This document shows positions 9,327 to 15,613 of a stretch of 64,000 bases of DNA, in pieces. Below the pieces are notes generated by a model, which saw only the letters and a list, made by a program, of their open reading frames with translations, was not told where the DNA came from and did no database searches. Numbering within the stretch: the first letter of the stretch is position 1; each line of letters begins with the position of its first letter. The DNA lies in contig CAKRKO010000004.1 of NCBI GenBank assembly GCA_934358495.1, forward strand, positions 3,552-67,551, read 5' to 3'. Origin of the DNA: an uncultured Eubacterium sp. Its GTDB lineage: Bacteria > Bacillota > Clostridia > Lachnospirales > Lachnospiraceae. The position numbers and the translations under genes were made by a program.

Positions 9327-9602
9327 ATGAACAAAACAGAATTTGTTGCAGCAATCGCAGAGAAGGCAGAAATTTCTAAAAAAGATGCAGAGAAAGCTTT
9401 AGCAGCATTTACAGAAGTTGTTGCAGATACTTTAAAAAATGGGGACAAAATCCAGTTAGTAGGCTTTGGTACTTTTGAAGTAGCTGAGCGTGCTGAGAGA
9501 ACAGGCAGAAATCCACAGACAGGTAAAGATATCGTAATCCCGGCTTCCAAATCTCCGAAATTCAAAGCTGGTAAAGCATTAAAAGATATCGTAAACGCAT
9601 AA
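9327..9602 (+). CDS. hup: DNA-binding protein HU
   Basis: 91 aa; ATG with AGGAGG. A small histone-like nucleoid protein that binds and bends DNA as a dimer. The start MNKTEFVAAIAEKA, the central GFGTFEVAERAERTGRNPQTG arm region and the C-terminal FKAGKALKDIVN are diagnostic for HU. It heads the conserved clostridial cluster leading to yabP/yabQ and ends in a terminator that probably allows some read-through into rqcP. Confidence 0.98.
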   Translation: MNKTEFVAAIAEKAEISKKDAEKALAAFTEVVADTLKNGDKIQLVGFGTFEVAERAERTGRNPQTGKDIVIPASKSPKFKAGKALKDIVNA

Positions 9603-9628
9603 TTTTCTGGTAAGTAAAAAGTATAGCT

Positions 9629-9661
9629 GGGGCCGTTCCGATGGGACAGGCCCCTTCTTTT
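9629..9661 (+). terminator. Terminator after hup
   Basis: GGGGCC (9629-9634) pairs with GGCCCC (9649-9654) around an inner GTTCC/GGGAC stem, followed by TTCTTTT. rqcP has no separate promoter visible, so read-through is likely. Confidence 0.85.
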
Positions 9662-9679
9662 AGCGAAAGGAAAAGAAAG

Positions 9680-9919
9680 ATGAGATTAGATAAATATCTG
9701 AAGGTATCCCGTCTGATCAAACGTCGTACTGTGGCCAACGAAGCCTGTGACGCAGGCCGTGTCATGGTAAACAACCGTGTGGCGAAAGCCTCCCAGGACG
9801 TAAAAGTCGGTGATATCATTGAAATCGCATTCGGAAACAAAGCTGTCCGTGCTGAGGTACTGGTAGTGACAGATACTTCCCGCAAGGAAGAAGCAAAAGA
9901 AATGTTCCGGTATCTGTAA
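9680..9919 (+). CDS. rqcP: S4-domain RNA-binding protein of the ribosome quality-control pathway
   Basis: 79 aa from ATG 9680 (site CGAAAGG); an upstream in-frame start at 9641 lies inside the terminator and is rejected. The protein is essentially one S4 domain (MRLDKYLKVSRLIKRRT..., VMVNNRVAKAS, VKVGDIIEI). In B. subtilis the orthologue in this position (formerly YabO) is RqcP, which works with RqcH on stalled 50S subunits to add C-terminal alanine tails. The assignment rests on the domain, the size and the position between hup and yabP; an Hsp15-like heat-shock role is the alternative name for the same fold. Confidence 0.9.
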   Translation: MRLDKYLKVSRLIKRRTVANEACDAGRVMVNNRVAKASQDVKVGDIIEIAFGNKAVRAEVLVVTDTSRKEEAKEMFRYL

Positions 9920-9989
9920 TAAGTTAACAGAAGGTGTAAATGCCCGGGTGACAGAAACTTAGAACAGATACAATTTTGCGGAACCAACA

Positions 9990-10018
9990 GTCATAATTTC
10001 AGAAACCTCCCATATACT
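9990..10018 (+). promoter_or_regulatory. Sigma-E-like promoter of yabP-yabQ
   Basis: TCATAAT (9991-9997), 13 bp, CATATACT (10011-10018) resembles the mother-cell sigma-E consensus (KMATATT, 13-15 bp, CATACANT). yabP is a sigma-E-dependent gene in B. subtilis. The -10 lies inside the terminator stem at 10003-10038. Confidence 0.55.
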
Positions 10019-10041
10019 GGAAACAGTAAGGGAGGTTTTTT
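10003..10041 (+). terminator. GAAA-capped terminator between rqcP and yabP
   Basis: AAACCTCCC (10003-10011) pairs with GGGAGGTTT (10030-10038). An inner TACTG/CAGTA stem is capped by a GAAA tetraloop, and the T-run follows. The 3' arm GGGAGG is also the yabP ribosome binding site. Confidence 0.85.
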
Positions 10042-10043
10042 AT

Positions 10044-10331
10044 ATGGAAGAAAGACAGGCAGCCAGACAGCACAAAATTATCCTGAACAATCGGGGAACC
10101 TGTGCGTTAAACGGAATATCCGACATCTTATCCTTTGATGTCAATGAAATTTTGCTGGAGACAGAGATGGGCATGCTGATGATCCGGGGGATGGATCTGC
10201 ACGTGAATCGGCTGAACCTGGAAAAGGGGGAGGTGGATCTGTCGGGCAAAATTGATTCCATTCAGTATTCGGATGTAAACAAGGGGAAAAATGGTCAGGG
10301 GGAGTCGCTGCTCGGGCGGCTGTTTAAGTGA
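10044..10331 (+). CDS. yabP: Sporulation protein YabP
   Basis: 95 aa; ATG eight bases after GGGAGG. YabP family (spore coat/cortex morphogenesis; in B. subtilis YabP and YabQ are made in the mother cell under sigma-E, and YabQ is needed for cortex formation). Recognisable features are HKIILNNRGTCALNGISDILSFD and the following LLETEMGMLMIRGMDLHVNRLNLEKGEVDLSGKID segments, a small beta-rich YqfC/YabP-type fold. Its stop overlaps the yabQ start. Expression is probably controlled by the promoter embedded in the upstream terminator. Confidence 0.93.
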   Translation: MEERQAARQHKIILNNRGTCALNGISDILSFDVNEILLETEMGMLMIRGMDLHVNRLNLEKGEVDLSGKIDSIQYSDVNKGKNGQGESLLGRLFK

Positions 10332-10822
10332 TGGTAAGCCCGGAAATCTGGCAGCAGGGACAATTATTTGTGCAGGCAGTGTTTTTCGGGATCGCCATGC
10401 TGTTTGTCTATGATCTGCTGCGGATCTTTCGACGGGTGGCAATTCATGGAACTGTATGGATCGCGGTGGAAGATATGTTTTTCTGGGTGATCAGTGCCTT
10501 TGTGTTGTTTCAGTTCCTGTATCAGGAAAATGACGGGAAGGTCAGGGGCTTTGTGATCCTTGGAATGTTTTTCGGAATGCTGCTGTATGGAAAGAGTTTT
10601 AGCTGTATTGTGGTGCGATCCGGGACATTTTTATTAAAGAAAATTTGCGGTGGAGTCTGGTGGATCTGCCAGACTTTTATGAAACCTGTACGAATACTGA
10701 TGAAGCCCATTGGTAAAAGTGTACAGAGGTTGTATAGAACTGGTAAAAAAAGTAACCGATATGTAAAAAAACGATTGAAAAAATTATGGAAAGCAGTTAG
10801 AATGAGTTTGTGTAAACTTTAA
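10331..10822 (+). CDS. yabQ: Spore cortex biosynthesis protein YabQ
   Basis: 163 aa from the ATG at 10331, which overlaps the yabP stop as TGATG; a GTG at 10328 is an alternative. It is an integral membrane protein with about three hydrophobic segments (residues about 15-33, 50-70 and 80-95), containing the YabQ hallmark VYDLLRIFRR and an early WIAVEDMFFWVI segment. The C-terminal half is strongly basic (KKSNRYVKKRLKKLWK). Translationally coupled to yabP. In B. subtilis it localises to the forespore membrane and is required for the cortex. Confidence 0.92.
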   Translation: MVSPEIWQQGQLFVQAVFFGIAMLFVYDLLRIFRRVAIHGTVWIAVEDMFFWVISAFVLFQFLYQENDGKVRGFVILGMFFGMLLYGKSFSCIVVRSGTFLLKKICGGVWWICQTFMKPVRILMKPIGKSVQRLYRTGKKSNRYVKKRLKKLWKAVRMSLCKL

Positions 10823-10858
10823 ACGCAGAGTATAGGTAAACAGAGGGCAGATTACATA

Positions 10859-11152
10859 ATGCGCAAAATGAAAAAGAAAAAACAGAACAGAACAGGTAAA
10901 ATTTGTATCTCCTGTATGGTGCTGGTCCTGACACTGATCTTGTCGATTCAGATCGTGCATCTGTATGGAGTGAATGAAGGATATAAGCAGGAAGAAAAGA
11001 CGAAGCAGGCGCAGTTAAAGGATGAACAGGACCGTGCCAGTGAGTTGCAGGAAAAGGAAGCTTATGTTGGATCGGATCAGTATATTGTTGATACAGCGAA
11101 GTCGAAGCTGGGGATGACATTTCCGGATGAGATCGTATTTAAAGAAAAATAA
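10859..11152 (+). CDS. divIC: Septum formation protein DivIC/FtsB-like
   Basis: 97 aa. It has a basic N-terminus, a single membrane span (about residues 17-36), then a coiled coil rich in K, E and Q (YKQEEKTKQAQLKDEQDR) and the DivIC-type C-terminus (YVGSDQYIVDTAKSKLGM). DivIC partners FtsL and DivIB in the divisome. Its position between yabQ and spoIIE is conserved in bacilli and clostridia. The site CAGAGGG precedes the ATG. Confidence 0.9.
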   Translation: MRKMKKKKQNRTGKICISCMVLVLTLILSIQIVHLYGVNEGYKQEEKTKQAQLKDEQDRASELQEKEAYVGSDQYIVDTAKSKLGMTFPDEIVFKEK

Positions 11153-11180
11153 TAATGATACCTTATTATGAGGTTATGAA

Positions 11181-11245
11181 AGCGGGATTTTGAATTTGTC
11201 CTGGCAGCTAATAATTGCTTGCCAGGACAAATTTGAAATCCCGCT
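11181..11245. repeat. Long near-perfect inverted repeat after divIC
   Basis: AGCGGGATTT...ATTTGTCCTGGCA (11181-11206) pairs with TGCCAGGACAAAT...AAATCCCGCT (11220-11245) around a 13-nt loop. The roughly 25-bp stem has no T-run. It may block read-through from divIC or be a decayed palindromic element. Confidence 0.65.
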
Positions 11246-11280
11246 ATTTACGTTACCTCCCTCTTAAAGTGCTTGAGTTG

Positions 11281-11383
11281 CGTCGAAAGGCTTCAAAACC
11301 ACAGTCGTGAACGATTTTTGGCGAACGGTTCTCGGATTTTGGACTGCTATTTGACAAAGATTTTGCCGGTGGACAGGTAGAAT
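11281..11383 (+). promoter_or_regulatory. Spo0A-type spoIIE promoter (21-bp spacer)
   Basis: TTGACA (11351-11356) and TAGAAT (11378-11383) are 21 bp apart. A perfect TGNCGAA 0A-box (TGGCGAA, 11319-11325) and a 6/7 box (CGTCGAA, 11281-11287) lie upstream. B. subtilis spoIIE and spoIIG promoters have the same unusual 21-22-bp spacing and are activated by phosphorylated Spo0A. Confidence 0.65.
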
Positions 11384-11410
11384 GACTCTCTGAATAAGTT
11401 GAACGCAGAA

Positions 11411-11468
11411 TAAGCATTCCCCCGCTTCAAGTGCGTAGAGCACTAAGCGGTGGGTAGGGGGATGCTTA
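11411..11468. repeat. Large hairpin in the spoIIE leader
   Basis: TAAGCATTCCCCC (11411-11423) pairs with GGGGGATGCTTA (11457-11468), with an inner AAGTGC/GCACT stem-loop. It has the look of an IS200/IS605-type end or a mobile palindrome, but no transposase is present. Confidence 0.6.
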
Positions 11469-11469
11469 T

Positions 11470-11498
11470 GTCAGTGGGAGTTAAAAGCTCCCACTGAC
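11470..11498. repeat. Perfect 11-bp hairpin in the spoIIE leader
   Basis: GTCAGTGGGAG (11470-11480), a 7-nt loop, CTCCCACTGAC (11488-11498). It is followed by a short TCGC-aaa-GCGA hairpin at 11502-11512. Confidence 0.7.
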
Positions 11499-11520
11499 AG
11501 GTCGCAAAGCGACTGCGTTC

Positions 11521-11560
11521 ATGAGCAAGTAGCGAAAGCGAATTGCGAATGTCCGCTTTA
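11521..11560 (+). repeat. 40-bp dispersed hairpin repeat, copy 1
   Basis: ATGAGCAAGTAGCGAAAGCG followed by AATTGCGAATGTCCGCTTTA. The same 40-mer recurs 11590-11629 (diverged) and 46907-46946 (one difference). Its 3' half folds as AAGCGGA...TCCGCTT in the best copy. Confidence 0.8.
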
Positions 11561-11589
11561 TCGCAGGTGGAAAAGCAACAGCTGCATTC

Positions 11590-11629
11590 ATGAGCAAGCA
11601 GCAAAAGCGGATTGCGGATGTTCACTTAA
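11590..11629 (+). repeat. 40-bp dispersed hairpin repeat, copy 2
   Basis: Diverged second copy (ATGAGCAAGCAGCAAAAGCG...) 69 bp after copy 1, ending just before the spoIIE ribosome binding site. Confidence 0.75.
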
Positions 11630-11650
11630 AAAATCTGGGAGGGATGTATC

Positions 11651-13492
11651 GTGAGAAGAATGAATTTTAGTTTGAAACATTTGATTTTGTGCATGGCGGC
11701 GTTATTGGCTCCGCAGTTTGAAGTGGCCGGGGTCTATCCAATGGTTCCGGCACTTTTTATGACTGGATTTGTGTCTGGGGTGAACCGCAGCCTTTTGTTT
11801 TTGTGCAGTATCAGTGGCCTGATCATTCTGGCACCGGTGGCGGTGATGGTGAAGTATGCGCTGATTGTGCTGGCAAGTGCCTTGGTAGTGCGGGGCGTGG
11901 AATGGTACAGTGGTCACTGCCGGTCGTTTTTGGCAGGGGGATTGTGCGGGGGAATCACTGTGATCGTGGGATTATTCTGGCATGGACTGCAGTTACCGGG
12001 AACTTCCGGGGTTTTTATCCGGATCTGTGAAGGGATTATGGTAAGCTGTTTTGTCTATGTGGTGAGCCGTCTGCTGTCCATGATTCCGGAATGGGAGCCA
12101 AAAAGGGAACAGCCACCGTTGATGTATGCCCCGGGCGGACGCAGACTGACGGATTATGCGGAATCTTTTGAAAAACTGTCCCGCACCTTTCGGAAAATGA
12201 ACCGGTTTAAGGATGATTTTTCTGCGGAGGAGCTGGGACGCATGCAGACGGAGATCACCGGGCGGATCTGCGCTTCCTGCAGTCAGTGTGCCCTGTGCTG
12301 GGAGGAGGACACCATGCCGATGTATCAAGTGCTGTACCGTTTTTTGCAGTCGCTGCAGCGAGGAGAGGATGTGCGGGAGAGTTCTGCAGGACTTGGAGAA
12401 TATTGCATGTATAAGGAAGAACTGGTGGAACAGGTGATGCTGGTATTTGAGAAGGCGCATTTGAACATGGCATGGTATAACCGTCTGCAGGAAAACCGGG
12501 ATGTGATCGCGCAGCAGCTGGATGCCATGGCTTATATCATGGAGGACTGTGCCAATGAGGAGCAGGATGTGACTGCGCGGGAAGGTAAAATAGCTGCATC
12601 CATTCGCTATGTATGGAAAGAGGCGGGAGTTGTGATTGAACAGCTGCGGCTGCTGGAAAACAGTCATGGAAAATGGCAGGTATTGCTTCAGGGCAGGGCA
12701 AAAGGAAGCAAGTGTATATCTGTCCGGGAAATGGCAAAACTATTGAGTGGAGTCAGTGGCAGAAGATTTGTGCCGGAGAAGGATAGTAAAGCCCTGCTGG
12801 GAGCCAGGGAGCAGTCCCTGGTTTTTGTGGAGGGATGCCGGCTGACGGCAAATTACGGTGTAGCCCGGGCGGTGCGGGATGACGAACAGGTATCCGGGGA
12901 CAATTTCTCTTTTCAGATGTTGGACAACGGAAGCTGCGTGATGGCGGTGTCGGACGGCATGGGAAGCGGTTATGCGGCTTGTAAAGAGAGCGAAATGGTG
13001 ATAGATTTAATAGAGAAATTTATGGAAGCCGGATTTTTGCCGGATACCGCGCTGCGGATGATGAATTCTGCCATGGTGACACACGGGGAAAATAATCTGT
13101 TTTCCACGGTGGATCTGATGCGGCTGGATCTGGACAGCGGTCAGGGTGAGTTTTACAAGATCGGTGCGGCGGCAACTTTTATCCGTCATGGAGATGAAGT
13201 GCGGCTGATCATGCAGAAAAGTATGCCAGTGGGCGTGTTTGCGGGACAGAGTGTGCCAAAAGTAACGGAGCAGATTGAGGATGGTGATTTCATTGTCATG
13301 ATCACGGATGGCGTCATGGATCACCTGCATGTAAAAAATGGCGGTGAGGCGATGCGGGAAATTATTCATGGCATTGACACCACGAATCCGGCAGAATTTT
13401 CACGAAACGTACTGGAACAGGTGCTGCTTTTTACCGGTGGCCGGGTACGGGATGACATGACGGTGCTGACAGTGGAAGTCTGGAACCGATAA
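11651..13492 (+). CDS. spoIIE: Stage II sporulation protein E (PP2C-type phosphatase)
   Basis: 613 aa; GTG start at 11651 seven bases after GGGAGGG (ATG at 11660 is an alternative). SpoIIE dephosphorylates SpoIIAA to release sigma-F in the forespore and also acts at the polar septum. Residues about 8-150 hold five or six membrane spans, fewer than the ten of B. subtilis SpoIIE (827 aa). A linker of about 250 residues with a CASCSQCALCW cysteine cluster (about residues 208-218) follows. The C-terminal PP2C domain has the metal-binding VSDGMGSGYAA (about 435-445) and FIVMITDGVMD (about 550). The upstream region carries a Spo0A-type promoter and an unusual structured leader of about 260 nt. Confidence 0.95.
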   Translation: MRRMNFSLKHLILCMAALLAPQFEVAGVYPMVPALFMTGFVSGVNRSLLFLCSISGLIILAPVAVMVKYALIVLASALVVRGVEWYSGHCRSFLAGGLCGGITVIVGLFWHGLQLPGTSGVFIRICEGIMVSCFVYVVSRLLSMIPEWEPKREQPPLMYAPGGRRLTDYAESFEKLSRTFRKMNRFKDDFSAEELGRMQTEITGRICASCSQCALCWEEDTMPMYQVLYRFLQSLQRGEDVRESSAGLGEYCMYKEELVEQVMLVFEKAHLNMAWYNRLQENRDVIAQQLDAMAYIMEDCANEEQDVTAREGKIAASIRYVWKEAGVVIEQLRLLENSHGKWQVLLQGRAKGSKCISVREMAKLLSGVSGRRFVPEKDSKALLGAREQSLVFVEGCRLTANYGVARAVRDDEQVSGDNFSFQMLDNGSCVMAVSDGMGSGYAACKESEMVIDLIEKFMEAGFLPDTALRMMNSAMVTHGENNLFSTVDLMRLDLDSGQGEFYKIGAAATFIRHGDEVRLIMQKSMPVGVFAGQSVPKVTEQIEDGDFIVMITDGVMDHLHVKNGGEAMREIIHGIDTTNPAEFSRNVLEQVLLFTGGRVRDDMTVLTVEVWNR

Positions 13493-13507
13493 AAGAGGAA
13501 AACAGAT

Positions 13508-15070
13508 ATGAATATGCAAAGGAAAATACAAATATTTATAGAACAATATCATATGATAGAGCAGGGAGACCATGTGGTGGCCGGGGTATCCGGCGGAGCG
13601 GATTCCGTCTGCCTGCTATTGATGCTTGAGCGGCTGCGAAAATCCATGGGATTTTCGCTGTCAGCGGTGCATGTAGAGCATGGGATCCGCGGAGCGGAAA
13701 GCCTGCAGGATGCAGAATTTGTGCGGAAACTGTGTGAACGATTGCAGGTTTCGTTGCGGACGTTTTCTGTGAATGCGCCTGGGAGAGCGCATGAGAGACG
13801 GCAGTCTCTGGAGGAAGCGGCCCGGGAACTACGGTATGAGTGTTTTTATCAGGTGTGCAGGGAGATTGGTGCAAGTCACCTGGCGGTGGCGCATCACGGA
13901 GATGACTGCGCGGAGACAATGTTGTTTCATTTAAGCCGGGGAACCGGAATCCGCGGACTGTGCGGCATTGTGCCGGTGCGGCATGTGGCGGAGCAGAATA
14001 TAGATCTGATCCGGCCACTTTTGTGTCTGACTCGGACGGAGATTGAGGAATTTTTGCAAAAGGAGCAACAGGAGTTCCGGACGGACAGTACAAATGCGGA
14101 TCAGAATATGAGCCGCAACCGGATTCGCAGCCAAGTGCTGCCACAATTGCGTCAGATTAATCTGGCGGCGGTACCGCACATGGTGAGGACAGCAGGGTAT
14201 ATGGAAGAAGTGTGCGATTATATCGATGATGCTGCATGGAGTCTGGGAAAGAAGTATATCTGTTATTTCCCGGAGGAGCAAAAACCGCAGGAGATTCGGA
14301 TCGCGAGGTCTGGTTTTGCAGAAATGCCGAAAATACTGCAGGAAAATCTATTGCACCGGCTGCTTGGAGAACTGGCGGGAAGTCGTAAAGATCTCACGGC
14401 GGTGCATGTGGGAAAGGTGCGGGAACTGTTTGAACTTCAGGTGGGACGGCAGATTGTCCTGCCTTATCAGATGATCGCAGAGGCTGGGTACGAGGATATC
14501 TGTCTGTACCGAAAAAAGGAAATATGCGAAACATGCGACACAAATGAGGATACAGATACACAGATGATATGCAAAACATGTGGCATAAATGAGAGTGTGA
14601 GTGTACAGGCGAATATGAAGGAAAATGGGAAGAAAAATACTTCGGAAAAGATTTCCAGCCAAAAAAGGACAGAACTGCCATTGAATGTATCCAATCAGGT
14701 GCAGGAGTTTTCCGGTATGCAGATAAGTGCCAGAGTCTTTCCTTTTGATGGAAAATTTCAACAAATTCCGGAAAAAACATATACGAAATGGTTCGATTAT
14801 GATAAAATTAAAAATACTGTTCAGATAAGAACACGCCGTCCGGGGGACTTTCTACAGGTCAGGGCAGAGGGCGGTCACAAGAAACTGAAAGATTATCTGA
14901 TTGACAGCAAAATCCCGCAAAAGGAGCGGGATGCACTGGTTCTTCTGGCGGATGCCAGTCATATATTATGGATTGTTGGCCGGCGGATCAGTGAGGCATA
15001 TAAAGTGACACAGGAGACAAAACGCATTTTAGAAATATGCGTCAATGGAGGAAAAGAAAAAAATGAGTGA
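13508..15070 (+). CDS. tilS: tRNA(Ile)-lysidine synthetase
   Basis: 520 aa. TilS attaches lysine to C34 of the CAU-anticodon tRNA-Ile so that it reads AUA. The N-terminal PP-loop ATPase motif GVSGGADSVCLL is at about residues 25-36, followed by HVEHGIRG and AHHGDDCAETMLFHLSRGTG. The TilS C-terminal domain (RTRRPGDFLQVRAEGGHKK, IPQKERDALVLLAD, WIVGRRISEAYKVT) fills residues about 435-515. Between them, about residues 338-405, is a low-complexity stretch rich in T, C, N, K and S that is unlike the rest of the protein and probably a lineage-specific insertion. The end overlaps hpt by 8 bases. Confidence 0.95.
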   Translation: MNMQRKIQIFIEQYHMIEQGDHVVAGVSGGADSVCLLLMLERLRKSMGFSLSAVHVEHGIRGAESLQDAEFVRKLCERLQVSLRTFSVNAPGRAHERRQSLEEAARELRYECFYQVCREIGASHLAVAHHGDDCAETMLFHLSRGTGIRGLCGIVPVRHVAEQNIDLIRPLLCLTRTEIEEFLQKEQQEFRTDSTNADQNMSRNRIRSQVLPQLRQINLAAVPHMVRTAGYMEEVCDYIDDAAWSLGKKYICYFPEEQKPQEIRIARSGFAEMPKILQENLLHRLLGELAGSRKDLTAVHVGKVRELFELQVGRQIVLPYQMIAEAGYEDICLYRKKEICETCDTNEDTDTQMICKTCGINESVSVQANMKENGKKNTSEKISSQKRTELPLNVSNQVQEFSGMQISARVFPFDGKFQQIPEKTYTKWFDYDKIKNTVQIRTRRPGDFLQVRAEGGHKKLKDYLIDSKIPQKERDALVLLADASHILWIVGRRISEAYKVTQETKRILEICVNGGKEKNE

Positions 15071-15587
15071 CAAAATCCGTGTTATGTTTACTGAAGAAGA
15101 AGTAAACGCAAAAATTAAAGAACTGGGTGCTCAGATCAGTGCTGATATGAACGGTGAGCCGGTAAAGATCATCTGTATCTTGAAAGGTGCAAGCTTTTTT
15201 GCATGTGAACTGGCAAAACGTATCAGCGTTCCGGTTTACATTGATTTCATGTCTGTATCCAGTTATGGTGATGGCACAGAGTCATCCGGTATCGTTCGTA
15301 TCATCAAAGATCTGGACGATTCCATTGAAGGTGAAAACGTACTGATCGTGGAAGATATTATTGATTCCGGTCGTACCTTAAGCTATCTGGTAGAGAACTT
15401 AAAGAGTCGTGGAGCAAAATCCGTACGTCTCTGCACACTGATGAGCAAACCGTCCCGTCGTGTGGTAGATGTTCCGGTGGATTATATCGGTTATGAGATT
15501 CCGGACGAATTCGTAGTTGGATACGGTCTGGACTACGCACAGAAATACAGAAACCTTCCGTATGTAGGCATTGTAGAATTAGATTAA
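15063..15587 (+). CDS. hpt: Hypoxanthine phosphoribosyltransferase
   Basis: 174 aa from ATG 15063; GGAGG lies 11 bases upstream inside tilS, and the ORF could be extended to 15045 without a ribosome site. The enzyme salvages hypoxanthine and guanine using PRPP. The PRPP-binding loop VLIVEDIIDSGRTL is at about residues 95-108, KGASFFACELAKR forms the pyrophosphate loop, and FVVGYGLDYAQKYRNLPYVG is the C-terminal hood. tilS-hpt-ftsH order is conserved across Firmicutes, and these three genes overlap or nearly abut, so co-transcription from spoIIE or an internal promoter is likely. Confidence 0.97.
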   Translation: MSDKIRVMFTEEEVNAKIKELGAQISADMNGEPVKIICILKGASFFACELAKRISVPVYIDFMSVSSYGDGTESSGIVRIIKDLDDSIEGENVLIVEDIIDSGRTLSYLVENLKSRGAKSVRLCTLMSKPSRRVVDVPVDYIGYEIPDEFVVGYGLDYAQKYRNLPYVGIVELD

Positions 15588-15613
15588 AAATAGAAAAAGG
15601 AGGGCTTTGAAAA

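Noticed and set aside
11411..11468. Complete IS200/IS605 element
   Set aside because: Only a hairpin resembling such ends is present; there is no tnpA or tnpB, so it is listed as a repeat.
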